Shown in pieces: positions 22,226 through 35,015 of a stretch of DNA of 64,000 nt; position 1 is the first letter of the stretch; each line of letters starts with the position of its first letter. Below the pieces are notes generated by a model. The model was not told the origin of the DNA and did not search any database. It saw only the letters and a list, made by a program, of their open reading frames with translations. The DNA lies in the NCBI GenBank assembly GCA_964035795.1, contig OZ038327.1:5853133-5917132 (forward strand), written 5' to 3'. The stretch comes from Pterobdella sp. o SKG-2022 (Eukaryota > Annelida > Clitellata > Hirudinida > Piscicolidae). Both the position numbers and the translations under genes were made by a program.

Positions 22226-25200
22226 ATGCAAAATGTTGAATCAAATTGCAAGAATCTTCGTCTGCTTTCCGTCTTTCTCTTCCTCACCATTGTGGCACTC
22301 CTGTACTATGCTGAGGTGGTTACTTTATGTATGCTTTCTGATATTTGCTCCATTTGATTCAGTTTTGATCGATAGTGGCATTTTAGTCTGAACTTGAGCG
22401 TATTGGCTGCATAATTGGTGGAAGAATATGATTTTTTTGACCACTGAGCTCTGAGTTGTTGTGTTTTCAACAAAAGTCACTAAATTTTTGCAATGATAAC
22501 AACGAAATCTTTTTTTAAATTAGTTTGAATGTTCAAAATCCTTTTCAAAACAAATTGAAAGGTAATGCCAGCAGGAAGTTCATGGAAGCAGGAAATCAAC
22601 ATTGCCACAATCAACCTACATAATGGCGTTGGAAGTTTCCACTATGAATCTTTTGTGAACTTATCCTATGATCAAGCCAGAGTTGAACGAGAGTCGAACC
22701 TTAGACGTTACGCTACGTATGACCTCAACGACCTGGACAACAATACCATTACTTTCGTCACTGCCTACTTCGATATCGGTCTTAAAAATAATTTTGTATT
22801 CGATATGAATTAAGAGTTGAATGTTTTACAAATAATAATGTTATGACGAAAGTCGTTGTAGTTCAACCATTGTTCTGTCTTCTTTTAAATGTTATTATCA
22901 ATAGAGTTCATATTGATATTATTATTTTTGTATTCAAGGTACTTTCCGAAAAGGCTCACTGCATAATAAACAAGGAAAAGGTTTGTTTTTATATTTTAAT
23001 TCATCTTTTTTTTTAAAGTCGCCTTAGACCACTTTATTGCACTTTTTGTATCACACGTCACCTCGTGCTTTTTCCTAATGTATGTACAAAAGCCATTTCG
23101 CTTCTACAAAATCTTTTCAGGAATCGCTATAATGTAATTTCTCATTCATTTGGGGGCATCATATGTCAACGCATAAGAAATTCTCAACAAAAAGTACGAC
23201 CCATATTTAGACTACCCAAAGGTTTTAGCCCTTCTCCGTTGGACTCAATTAAGCTATACTCTGACACCGATATATTGTGCTCTTTTGTGTGAGTTTCAAA
23301 AAGACAGCATTTTTATTAACAAGAAATATAGTTCATTGACCATCAATAAGAAATTGCTAGAAGAAAATACAACTTATATTACTAAAACTACTGAAAAAGT
23401 CCAACAGTCGCTAATATATGGTTCTCACGCAGTCACTCCTTACAGGCATGCTCAAGGGCATGTTTAAGTGCACCACACACACATTCGTATCTAATGGGAA
23501 TTACCCACAACGTCTCAAATTCATGCATAATAATAAATATTTTGTAAGAAAAATTATAAATAAATGATGAAATCAAAAAAAAATAAATGACATTAATGTT
23601 TTGAGCATGACTTATGAATGCACTAACTCTATCGTTCTAGTGTTTAGGCCTGCTAGCTGGTGAGGCTGTTGCCCTTCCAAGGTACGAATCTGAGCATCTG
23701 TCAATTAAATTTTTGGATTCACATTATTTTGTTCAGATGATTATTTTTCTTAAAAAAACTAATCAGTCTGCTTTTATCAGCCAAGGTTACTAGATTAAAT
23801 TCTTTATTAGTAAATAAAACGTTTTGAGACCAAAATTACCAGCTTAATGATGAAGATAGATATGTTTTTGACCTACACAAGGAAACATGGAAAAGTTTTT
23901 ATAAGAAATCAAGAATCTTCAACATGAGCAAATGAAAAATTTAAGTTTCTAGTGTGAAGGCTTTTTTAATGAGATTTAGGAGTTGTTTTAAAAAAGCATT
24001 TCGTTTCATTCAATTGTAACTTATTGATGTTATTCAATATAAGCAAACTTCACAAAATGGATGGAGGTTTATGGACAAGTGAATGTTAGCTTGATAGTGT
24101 ACGTGGACAACTCCCTTCACCAACTGCGCTTCCAATCCCTCCGTCACCACCTCAACACAATCATTATCAAGATCAACAGAAAAGATCTGGACAGTTTTAA
24201 ATATTTGAAAAAGATAAACAAAATTTTTAAACAAGATGGCTATCCAAAACACCATCCAAACACCGTCGTACCAGAATACTCGTGTATAATGCATGCGAAA
24301 TATGAACTAGTCCGAAAAACAATTATTCAGAACCCATTCAAAAGCAAGTATTTTGCGTGGATGGATATTGGAATTTTTAGAAATGTTGTTAATCCAAACC
24401 TTTTTCCATGCATCTTCCTCCTGACTTTATTGAGTCTTCAGTTGCTTACTCCCGTTTTTCCACACGTCAACCTAAGTTGACAGCAAAAGAAATCATCTTT
24501 GGGAACAAGGTGTGGGTGTGTGGAGGGTACTTCATCGCCTCAGCTCAAGTGATGTTCAGGTAACTTATTATATTTCTTATCCTACTTCGAATATTTTGGA
24601 TAAACAACGTGATTTAGAAAGGTAAGCCACTAACACTTGAATTTAAATTATCAATTACGAGTATGATTATAGTGGCCTTAACTTAAGGACTATGAATGCA
24701 AAATAACTAAATGCGATGTAATGTAATGTCAGTTTTTATAGATATGACAATTTTAACAAGGACTATGCAAAAATATATGGAAGAAAAGTCTTTTCTTTGA
24801 AACAAAAACAACCATAATACTTACATAAATGACTTGGAAAACTGATTTGATTTTATGAAAGCATTATTTTCAATTAAGCCTGTGATGACTAACAAAAAAT
24901 TGTAGATAGTTAATTTTAGACACAATTTGAATAACTTCAATGTTTTCATTTTCTTTTCTAATGGCACTTCCATATCACCACAATTGAAATCAGAAGATGC
25001 TTATCTTTTTCTTTTATTGTTACATTTATTAATATTCATTAAATGATATTATGTACAATGTAATGTAATGTAATGCGGTATTTATAAAGCGTTTTTCCTT
25101 ATAGATCAAAGCATTTGCTACAAATTTAATGTAGTGAAAACACACTGTGGAACAGGTGTTAATTGTCGGCCTACGCCGGATCGAACCCAGTAACTTTAGA

Positions 25201-28200
25201 TAATTAGTCTAATGCTCAATCATTGAGCTATAGGGGCCGACAATGGTAGTGAATTAATCTCTAGGAAGCCATTTTTAGGGGAATACAATACAATACAATA
25301 ACAAATATGATTATAGTGGCATTAACTCCAAAAGTTTCTAAGCCACTCAATTAAAGTAAAAAAAAAAAAACTAAGAATTAAATAATACATAAACATTTAT
25401 ACACCATAAGATCTCGAAAGAAGATATGATTTGAGATTCCTTCCAAAAGTTTTGAAACAGAAAATCTGAGTTTTTCGGGGAGGTTGTTCCACAGGGTAGA
25501 ACCGGTTACAGAAAACATTTTCCTCCCTATGGTCTTGAGCCTAGACTCACCCGGAACAACCTTCAGAGAATTAGCAGCTCAGTTTCTGCTTACCCGGAAT
25601 GCTTGATAGCATCTCAAAATTTTTTGACAGGTAGACTGGACCTTCATTGTGCAGACATTTGAACATCAGCAAAAGAACCTTATAGTCAATCCTCTCATCA
25701 ATTTTAAGCCAGTGCAGATCTCTCAAAAAGGATTTATGTGATCATATTTTCTGGTGCCCGTAATGAGCCTGGCTGCTGTGTTGATCAGGGATTGGAGTCT
25801 GTTTTTTGGTATTTAAGGAGCCCTGCAAGGATAATATTCCCATAGTCAATACGGCTCAATACCAGAGCTGATGCCAACGTTTTCAAAGACTCTATACTCA
25901 ACAAATCCTTGATTGATTTCATTTTCCTCAAGGAGATGAAACCACCTTTTAATATCATGTTGATATGAGTGCCATCTGCAAATTGGTGGAAGCTGAAGTT
26001 ATGCCTTTTGACTAACTTTTCCAAATCACAAGTGAAAAGAGTGAACAGCAATGGTCCAAGAACGGAACCTTGTGAAACACCAACAGATGAATGCATCATA
26101 CATGTTTCACTTTCAGAAATATGCGCCAACTTGAAGAGATCTGGAACAAAACCCACAGAAAAAGAATTGTTGAACACATTTGTCAAAAATGGTGACATCA
26201 ACTTAGAAATCTTTTTCAAAAGGCAGGTGGGTATTGGATCCAAAGAGCATTGTTTGTTGGGTAGTTTCTCAATTGCCAAAATGACCTCATTCTCATCAAC
26301 CTCAGCAAACTTATTTAGATTAACACCAGGGTTGCAAAATGAAAACTGGGGAATTCTGTTGTCTGACAAAGATTTTTTGACTGATTCAATTTTGTCAGTC
26401 AAATGTTTCTGGAAATTTTCTGCCTCGATACCAGAAACAGGGTTGCATTTACCTCTGCCAGAAATTTTATTTATGTAACTCCAAGTAATAGATTTGTTTT
26501 TTGAGATACTAAGTTTTGAGTCCCAGAACTGTTTTCTGTTTTGGTTGCACAGTCTCTTGAAAAGTGACTTCTGCAAAACCCATGATGCTAGCTCCTTCTG
26601 ACATTTGGACCTGAATACCTGCGTTCAAGTTTCCTTTTAAGACATTTTGAATCACGACATTCCTTGGCAAACCAAGGGTCAGATGATCTTTGTCTGATTC
26701 TCAATGTCCTTAATGGAATGAGGTTGTCTAGGGGAAGAAGAAAATCCAAAACATAAATGAATTTCAAAAATAATCTATATATTATTTATTTTAAACAATT
26801 AAAATTAATCTTTCTACCATTTTTTTGATCCCGGCACAAAGATGTTTATCTTCATAGTTATATTTTCACAATAATACCTATTGTCATAACGGTTCAAGCT
26901 GGTTTATTTGGTCAATAAAGATTATCATTCCAGCCAATTTTTTGTTTCTAATGGCAGTACTTCTATCAAGTTTATCAAAGTGCTTGGTTATCAGTTCAAA
27001 TTCACGCTGATGTGTGGTCTTGGAGCCATCTTCAATGCTCATCTTCTACTGGGGTAGAAGAGGGGAGAGGGGTTAGCTTGCGCGTTCCAACGATCCGGAG
27101 AGCGATGAAAGCTTGTCTTTCAGTAGGTTCAATCATGCTGAAAAGGTCAAAGAATAGGCACTAGACAAAATGTAACTCACACCTTTGGTATTGCGGTAGG
27201 GTGTGAGACGATACGTTGGATTTTGCACAAATCTCTTTTCGGCGCATGAATCATTCGAGCACCGCAGAGATACTGCCTAAAAACTTAGTAAGGAGTGGCA
27301 CCCCTTAAGTGTATCAACAATTTGACAGAAAAAATGAATTTACGACTGAAAAGCACTAGGGTTCAAGCTCTTAATAATCTGAACATTGAGGTTGATGAAA
27401 ATAACAGAAATGGGAATGATGATGAAGTATTCCCAAATTCTAATGCAAGGACTACATCGGATGACAGAGATCATTAAACTTTAAAACCTCTTTTCAACCA
27501 TTACAATTCCACACACTTTGCAACATTTAATGTGAAGATAATAAGTCGTCTTCGAACGTCTTGAACTCGATAAAAACTTTCTGAATTCAACATTCTCATA
27601 CTTGGAATTATAAACCACAAAATTGTGCACCCTTCTTTTGAAGAGAAGACAAGCAACCACCACAAACTTTCTGGATGCGGGCTGATCACTCAAGCTGTTT
27701 GGAGGAATGCTCAAAATGCTGCCTGTAAAGGTGTCGGACTACTAAAGAACGAAGCTGCTTAGAGCATCTTCTCAAACGTAAACTATTTTAATAAAAAAAC
27801 AATCATAGTGATATTCAACAATAACCTAACATCAATATTCATTGTTGTCATCAGATGAACCAGAGTTGTTCAAAAGAAAAAAATAGATGCATTTGCAAGC
27901 TTTCAGAACCCTCAGACACCGGATAATGAATACCAATTACAAAGGAATAAGGCGTCACGCACATATTATGGAACAGCCATGGAGGAAAGACCCGCAAACG
28001 AGATTCGCCGACTGGAAAAGTTGAACTGCAAGAGACATCGTGAAGCTTGAAAATCAATAAGTAGCATCTCTGGCCGAAAAAATAATAAATCTGGTATCTT
28101 TGAGGGTAAAAACAAAGCTGAAAGAGTTAAAAACTGACACAAGCACTTCAAAAACCTACTGGGTTGGGAGACTAACATAAACAATAACCAAGAAGTCAAA

Positions 28201-30123
28201 AGCAAAACTTTCATCTATGACCTACCATTCAAATAGGGGCTTTTACAATAGAAGAGCTCTTCAAAGCCAGATCAAAAAAAACCTGAATACAGCATCTAGG
28301 GCCAACAAAATTTTCCCGGAATTGTGCTGGGTTGAACAACCTCTACTTGATTTCGCAAACGATCTACGCATGAATCATGATACACTCGATCAATGGTCAC
28401 TCAGTAGTATTGTGCCTGTTTAAAGCAAGTGGTATATCTTTGAATACCAATGTGCTAAAATTTGTTTACCGCATGAGCTTGAATCGTATTCAACCAATCA
28501 TGGACCCTTATTTGAGATCAAAACATAAGGGATTTAAACTAGGTAGATTTACTGCATGTTTGATATTTGCTTTAAGAATGCTTATTGAAAGATTAGTCAA
28601 AAAACCTTTTTGCTGTACTACTCTTCCTAACTTTTCGTGGAGCCTTTGAGAGCACACACAGAAATTAAATGTTTTTATACTGAAAGCATATGGAATACCA
28701 AACGAGCTTTTTCGAGCAATCAAACTCTTATACCAGAATCCTATAGCAAAATTACAATCTTTTGATAGCGAAACTGAGAAATTCGATATTTTGGGTAAAG
28801 TTCTCCAAAGAGACACCATTGCATCTCACCCGTTCACAATTTTGCTCAATTATGTCATGCGAGAAGCAACTTAAAAAACAAACTACTCTGGCTTTGTATT
28901 AACCAGTCGCAGACAACATAGCACTCATTCTGAACACTAAGCAAGCAGCAAGTTCACTTTCTGGTGTTAAAGTCAAAGCTGGGAATGTTAGCTTACATCA
29001 AAACGCTGCCAAAGCTAAAATGGTTTTCACAACCAATCCATCGTCGGAATCAAATCGTTGAATGAAGAAAAAATCATTATCTTTGATTTCGAATATTTCG
29101 GCTTTTGGATTGATTTGAAATTGGAAGACATCAAGGTCAGTAAAGCTCAGACCTGGGTAGCCTGCAATAATTTGCAGAAGATTTGAAAATCTAACTTGTT
29201 TATGTCGATAATGTACTGCTCTATGGCGGCTGTGAGTTTTGGGCCATCGATAAAACGACAACTAGATTGCTCGATAATACTTACACAAAGCTTTTTAGAT
29301 CTACTCTGAACGTTTCTTGGAGATCACATCACCAAACAAGATCTCAACGGGTACTTCCCAAAAGTTATGGCAGAAATCAGAGAGAAGAATGAGATTGACT
29401 GGTCATCGCAAGCGACCTGATGAAGAAATCGCTTCCAAATTCGTGCTTTGGAAACCAAACAGAAGCAGAACCAACATAAAAAAAAAAAACAACTCTCGTC
29501 GATACACTCCTCAATGACACAGTCTGAGGTGCAACATAGAAATTCAGTACCACAATGGTGGACCGCGATTGCTGGAAGTCAAGATTTCGTGAAGTTTGGC
29601 TGCCCAAGCAGAGAATCAGATTCAATGCTGATGAAGTTAGTGCCGAGGTGAGTGGAGCTTTTAGAAGAAGTGTAACTTTTTTTTACACATATATTCCTGT
29701 TAACAATTAAAAACAGAAATGGCACAAAACACTGATATATTAAATGACGTTGGCAGGTGGACCGCAGAGTACAAGGAAGGAGTGGAGTGGTTGTTGAAGA
29801 GGAAACTGATGAACACAGATCAACAACTGATCTACATTCTGCACAACTACAACCTCACAACTACCCCTCTTCAAGAATATTCCACTAGAGGTTGCCATTT
29901 TCTCATAATTTTGTTTCAGATTTTTATCTTCACTCATCTGTTTTTCATTTGACAAACGATGAAATTTAGTTACACGATCAAAAACGCAAAAAAATAGTGT
30001 TAGTTATTTGAATAGTAGCATTTAAAGTTGTCTCAAACAATCCACAACACAGGCCCACACAATCCCTGGTTCTACCTCCCTTCCATCTCAACTAGTTTGT
30101 GGTCCCAACAAATGAACTTATGA
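22226..30123 (+). CDS. HtrL/YibB-family membrane-anchored protein (glycosyltransferase-like), one frameshift
   Basis: Six exons: 22226-22315, 22562-22778, 22939-22980, 24044-24559, 29757-29890 and 30053-30123, with matching phases and about 356 residues once one frameshift is bridged. Exon 1 encodes a short cytosolic head and one hydrophobic segment (LLSVFLFLTIVALLYY), a type II signal anchor. Family signatures: TITFVTAYFDIG, FTKWMEVYGQVNVSLIVYVD, YPKHHPNTVVPEYSCIMHAK, NPFKSKYFAWMDIGIFRN, KVWVCGGYFIASAQVMF, RWTAEYKEGVEWLL, NTDQQLIYIL and NPWFYL. This matches the HtrL_YibB family known from bacteria and many invertebrates; its biochemical role is not firmly established, and a Golgi sugar-transfer role is inference. 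At about 24405 the frame slips by one base in a T run (NPNLF to MHLPPDF). Intron 4 is 5.2 kb and filled with a repeat, a SINE and two LINEs. Confidence 0.75.
23636..23900 (+). repeat. Dispersed repeat R, copy 1
   Basis: GTTTAGGCCTGCTAGCTGGT, then GGTACGAATCTGAGCATC, then AGTCTGCTTTTATCA and GATGAAGATAGATATGTTTT align in order with 45470-45800, and in inverted orientation with 52195-52445. It lies in intron 3 of the HtrL-family gene. The GCTAGCTGGTGGGG and GGGTGCGAATC motifs of the better copy faintly resemble RNA polymerase III A and B boxes. Confidence 0.6.
24650..25054 (+). repeat. Uninterrupted copy of the repeat that LINE-G splits
   Basis: Continuous DNA matching 16931-17146 followed directly by 21281-21500, with no LINE between. 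It provides an empty-site comparison for LINE-G. A further partial copy (ATATGATTATAGTGGCATTA) is at 25300-25365. Confidence 0.65.
25055..25260 (-). mobile_element. tRNA-Ile-derived SINE
   Basis: On the minus strand 25242-25164 reads as a tRNA-like head. A-box-like TATAGCTCAATGATTGAG covers 25232-25215; there is a 4-bp D stem; a perfect 5-bp anticodon stem TTAGA/TCTAA encloses loop CTAATTA (anticodon AAT, Ile); and a B box GGGTTCGATCC covers 25188-25178. The T stem is mispaired, and an 8-bp TGTCGGCC/GGCCGACA pair closes it. A body then runs to CGCTTTATAAATACCGC and an ATTAC-type tail (25076-25055). The tail motif resembles the 3' ends of LINE-B and LINE-G. Confidence 0.6.
25340..26760 (-). 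mobile_element. LINE-H: CR1-like LINE, internally deleted derivative with open frame
   Basis: Minus-strand ORF 25785-26576 (263 codons): KRLCNQNRKQFWDSKLSISK and WSYINKISGRG, a linker with QHFLTDKIESVKKSLSD-like sequence, PNKQCSLDPIPTCLLKKISK, LMSPFLTNVFNNSF, then a jump into VGVSQGSVLGPLLFTLFTCD, NFSFHQFADGTHINMI (catalytic FADD reads FADG), another jump to KDLLSIESLKTLASALVLSR, IDYGNIILAGLLK. Two large RT segments are missing, yet the frame stays open. More degenerate 3' sequence runs to about 25440. Confidence 0.8.
27080..29655 (+). mobile_element. LINE-I: LINE in intron 4 of the HtrL-family gene, decayed
   Basis: Plus-strand blocks through many frameshifts: endonuclease traces near 27500-27750 (FNVKIIS-like, GGMLKMLPVKVSDY), SGRKNNKSGIFEGKNKAERV and HFKNLLGWET near 28070-28165, WSLSSIVPV near 28400, MSLNRIQPIMDPYLRSKHKG and RFTACLIFALRMLIERLVKK (28440-28600), KAYGIPNELFRAIKLLYQNP then DSETEKFDILGKVLQRDTIA near 28690-28830, and a C-terminal DRDCWKSRFREVWLPKQ near 29565-29620. 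No catalytic box is readable. Confidence 0.75.
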
Positions 30124-33100
30124 AATTTATATAAAATTATATAATTTATATAAAAAGAAATTTATATAATTTATATAAAAGTATTTGTTATCAAATCCTC
30201 AATTGATGAAAGATGATAATGTCAAATATCAGTGAATTTAAATTGATTTAATAACAACCTGACATTTAGACAAGATACGTTAGCCGGTGGTTTCTATTTG
30301 TTCCAATTTTTCATTTGTTAACTTAATTTCTACTTCATAATCTTCATTTTAACCAATTCCAGTGCTGATAAACCTTATTTTATTTAGATTTTACTTCACA
30401 TTGAAATTGCCTACGCCACGATTTGTTTCAATGGTTTTTACTTTTAGAATTACTCGTTGTGATTATGTATGTCAAAAGATCTGAAAAACTGACTGAAAAA
30501 TTTCAATTTTCTCAAAAAACCACTCATCTTTTTTTTATTTCCCTCTCTCTGCATGGAGAAGCGCCCATGCAACCTAATAGCAAGTAAAACTTCAGATAGA
30601 ACATAACTTAAGAGCCTATGAGGGTGTCAGTCCTTGCAGCCGCGTGCATGTGTCTCATATAATTATTAGCCATTTTATCAGATGAAAATGTTTTGAAGTG
30701 CTAGATAAAGTTTTGCATTGAATAAAATTTCAAGCATTTTCTATCTGTGACTCATTATTGGCAACAAGTTGCAAGATTAAAGTCATTGTATCAGTTTTTG
30801 AGGGTCATTTGTATTTTACTATTAAATTTTGATTAATTTTTTATCCAGCATGTGACTCTTGAATCCTTTATCAACATTACTAATGTCTTCAAGTTTGTAT
30901 GCTTGATAAGGTGAGCTGGAAAACTTCGACTTGCTTAATTAATATAAAAGTTTGATATAAATTGATTGTGTACTGAGATAATTTACTTCACCATGAAGCT
31001 GTTTTTAAATAAAAAAATAACGTCGATTTCGTTGTCATTGACTGGCAAAATTTGACTGGCTTTTTGAAGGTTAATTTAAGGTTTTGGGAATCAGAAAAAC
31101 ACGACAATGTTTGAATTTTTTTGATGAAGTTTTTCTATATCATCTCAGGTAACTAATTTAAGGTTTGTTTCAAGAATGTACAGAATGATGATTCTGATAC
31201 AAGAAGGCCATAATTTTCGATATTATTTGATTTTATCACAAATCTGTACCTTAGATTTTAAAAAGATTTAACCTTGAGTAGAAAGTGATTGATATTTTGA
31301 TTGCATGTACAAACTCTTAGTTCCGACAGTATTGGACTACTAACGATAAAAGTTTTGAGCTTCGTGGGTAAAAAAAATAATCAAAAATGTAAGTTATGGG
31401 ACATTGTCATTGTTAGTCGCAAGGAAATGGTGACAAAAGTGAAAAACTTGGGCGTTTTAATTTTTCAAAACACTTGAAAAATTATGTTAAATTTTTGATC
31501 TTTCTTTTGGGCACACTCGACATTTTTTTACAGAATTGGTTTGAAATTTCACTTTTGATCAAATAGAATTTATTAAATTGATCGGTTAAAATTGAAAAAT
31601 AGTTTGAAATTTAGAAATTTTAATAAAATATTTTTATTTACTTCAATCCTTTTTTAAACGCAAAAAACAAGTTTTAAAAAATAAACATGTCCTAGAGATC
31701 AAAGGTTGAGATCTAAGTTCACTTTTCATTTCTGCTCTTCCTTATTGTGAGTTTCAAACAGTTCATTAATTTTACTTTAGTGTTTCCTTTACGAAATATT
31801 TCATTTATGTTTTTTGGCTGGTTTTTAGTATTAAAATAACTTTCACATTTACGAATGAAAACAAGGTAATAGAATTATGAATATATTTTATAACGAAATA
31901 TAAAAAAAAAGATTCAATTCAAATTGAATTCAAAGTTTAAAACAAGATGTGAATTTAATTGAAAATGATGAATATAAACAATATTTTTCCGTTAAATCAT
32001 GCGAAACGCTTCAAAATGTTGCAAAACTTGCTGATAAAACAGCGATAAAGTATTAAACCTAGTGAAAAACCACGAGAAAATGATTAAAAATGTGTAAAAA
32101 TTAATATTTAAATCTCCATGTTACAATATCCTCAATACCATTATAGCTTTAATCTCATAGCTGTCACAACAACATTGACAATGCGTGCAATTAACCCTAC
32201 AGCTTATCGCCTATTTGTTGAAACTGCTGTGTACATATATCAAAATTCTTCATGTACGCTTGTGATATACTTCAATGCACTGTAGGTGCTGATATATTGT
32301 GTCTAGCGATAATTGAGTGCATTTAAGTGCATTTAAAGAGGAGTATTGAATTTCCTTGAGAGCATAATTTAAAAATAATTTAAGTTATGTCAATAATAAT
32401 AATCTATTAAGAAAATAAATAATATTAATAATAAGTTATTTAGTAAATAAATAATAATAATGAGTTATTTGGTAAATAATAATAATAACCTATGGCAGTT
32501 ATAATCTATATTAATAACCTTTAAGTGCCAATAACAACAGATTGTTCAAACCGGTGTTCACCCACAGTCATGTGCCAATTTAATGATAATTGTGAATGTT
32601 GTAAAGAATTATAAGTGGATAATGGACCGAGTCCGTTTTTTTATTGTTGAAGTGATTTTTTCAACTTTTTGCTGATCAAAGATTTCAACTATTCAACATT
32701 TGCAGATCGAATTATGAGCAAGATGGTAACACGTGAGTTTGTGTGTGTGAGTGGGTGTGTGTGTGTGTGGGTGTGTGTTTTGAAAATTTGCAATTTCTGA
32801 TTAGAATCTCCTTTTATCACGATATTAAATTCTTGTATTTATTTCTTATCACCTATTGATGAGGCATTTATTAAGAAAGGAGGGCACCACATGAACATCT
32901 AGTTGTCAAGTTCTCATTTAAAATAATAATAATAAGTTGTCATTTTTATCATTATTTCTAATATTATTATCATAATTATTAATTTTATCATTTAAAAAAA
33001 AATTATTATTATAATTATTATTCTATTGATTTTTTGATATTAAAATTAATTCTTGAAATTTGTGAAATCTAACAATACCAGAAAAATAAAAACAGACAAA

Positions 33101-33835
33101 CTGCAAAATTTAAAATAATAATAATAATAATAACATTAATGAGGGTGATAAAAAGATAAGTGGTGTGATAAGTGGAAGACTTGGAATAATAACACCAAAA
33201 ATTATAATCGATCTCATTTTTCGTGTTAAATACACACACACATATGTATGTATATATACAGGAATATATATAAGGAGCTTAATATATCTCTCAAAAATGT
33301 AACCCATGTTTTGCTAGTTTCGAATATTCATAATAATATAAATGGTATTAAAAATAATAATATTATATATAATAATAATAATTTTTAAAAATAGAATTGA
33401 AAATAATTTCAAATAAATGAAAACTGTTTGTAAAAAAGTGCTAACACTTATTTTGTGCAAAAAACAATGTTATGTACTATTAATCAACAATTAAATAATA
33501 AATAATAATAACAATATAATAATAATAACAACAATTATATAAACAAGTTTGCAACACTTTTAATTGTATTGAAGGAACTTCAGACAAGTAAGTCCATGTT
33601 GCATTCCAATAATAAGAATAATAACATTATTATTTTTATTATTCAAGATTTTTGTATCGCTTAATTAACAAAAATATGCTTCAGTAGCGTTTAATGTCTG
33701 TGGTTATCAGCCTCCGTGAGCATGTATGTATCTATAACAATGTGGCTCATTATATTATTGTGGTTAAGTGGCCTGGAAACTCTAAGGTCTACGCCACTAT
33801 AATCATGTGATCTCCATAGGAATAATGCCTTTCTT
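30124..33835. other. Intergenic AT-rich region, no gene supported
   Basis: Mostly simple AT-rich sequence with ATA, TAAT and GT runs (for example 32735-32780 and 33110-33135). No ORF has a family signature or a plausible splice context. Confidence 0.45.
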
Positions 33836-33837
33836 TT

Positions 33838-33838
33838 T

Positions 33839-33885
<47 letters not shown>

Positions 33886-33886
33886 C
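33838..33886. repeat. (TTTC)n microsatellite
   Basis: About twelve TTTC units with little interruption. Confidence 0.9.
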
Positions 33887-34315
33887 CTTTCTTTCAATAC
33901 CTTTCATTAAATCCTCTTTTAACCTTTTTCCGCCGTTTTGTTTCAGCATATGCCCCCTCACTGCATACCTTTGAAATATTGCTTGCTAAATCCTTTTTTA
34001 ACATCTCCTATTATGCCCTCATCACAAAACATCTTCAACTAGTGTAGAAGTAATTTTAGTTTTGGTTCATCGGATAATTTTTTATAAAAAGTCTTTCAAT
34101 GACTCAAACATTTGGAGTCTGGTTGAGTGAGTGCATGTAAATATAGAGTGCAGATGAGAAAACCATGGCAGGAGAATAAATGAGGCGGACGCTTATATAA
34201 CTATGAAGATGAAAAACAACTTTTTTTGTTATTATTATGATTTTTATTAATGCTGATATTTAAATGTCATAGAATGTGCTTAAAAATGGTTTTATTACTG
34301 GTGTTTGAATTTTGA

Positions 34316-34697
34316 AAACTACTTCTACTATTACTACTACTACCACTACTACTTCTTCTGATACTACTACTACTACCACTACTTCTTCTTTTGATACTAC
34401 TACTACCACTACTACTTCTTCTGATACTACTACTACTACCACTACTACTTCTTCTGATACTACTACTATTACCACTACTACTAATACTACTACTACTAAC
34501 ACTACTACTTCTACTGATACTACTACTACTACTAATACTACTACTACTACTTTTTCTGATACTATTACTACTACTACCACCACTACTACCACTACTACTT
34601 TTTTTGATACTACTACTACTACTACTTTTTCTGATACTATTACTACTACTAGCACCACTACTACTACCACTACTACTTCTATTGATACTACTACTAA
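34316..34697. repeat. (ACT)n-rich trinucleotide tract
   Basis: About 380 bp of ACT units, interrupted every 20-50 bp by TTCTTCTGAT-like or TTTTTCTGAT-like segments, so a higher-order repeat is present. Open frames on both strands (poly-Thr, poly-Leu, poly-Val) are by-products. Confidence 0.9.
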
Positions 34698-34914
34698 AAT
34701 AACAAAAATAGTTACGAAAAAATTCTTATTGCTATTATTATTATTATTATTATTAAATTACCCTTTTGTTTTTATCATATGATACGCAGAGAAGATATAA
34801 ATAATATGTTTCGATTTACACAAACAAATAACACAATCAATAATTTGCATTTAAAAATATTTTCAATCATATTCATTTGAATATGCCATCATAATAATCA
34901 TTTAAATATATATT

Positions 34915-35015
34915 CATGATAATTATTTAAAATATTATTTCATAATAATTATTTAAAATATTATTTCATAATAATTATTTAAAATATTATTTCATAATAA
35001 TTATTTAAATTATTA
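34915..35015. repeat. AT-rich tandem repeat, about 26-bp unit
   Basis: Four units of AATAATTATTTAAAATATTA plus TTTCAT in tandem, decaying into related AT-rich sequence to about 35100. Confidence 0.8.

Noticed and set aside
25164..25242. Functional tRNA-Ile gene
   Set aside because: The T stem is mispaired and the acceptor stem does not have normal geometry; with body and tail attached it is better explained as a SINE.
22226..30123. Bacterial contamination or recent transfer for the HtrL-family gene
   Set aside because: It has spliced exons with GT-AG sites, an animal-type signal anchor and flanking animal LINEs; the family is also known from invertebrates.
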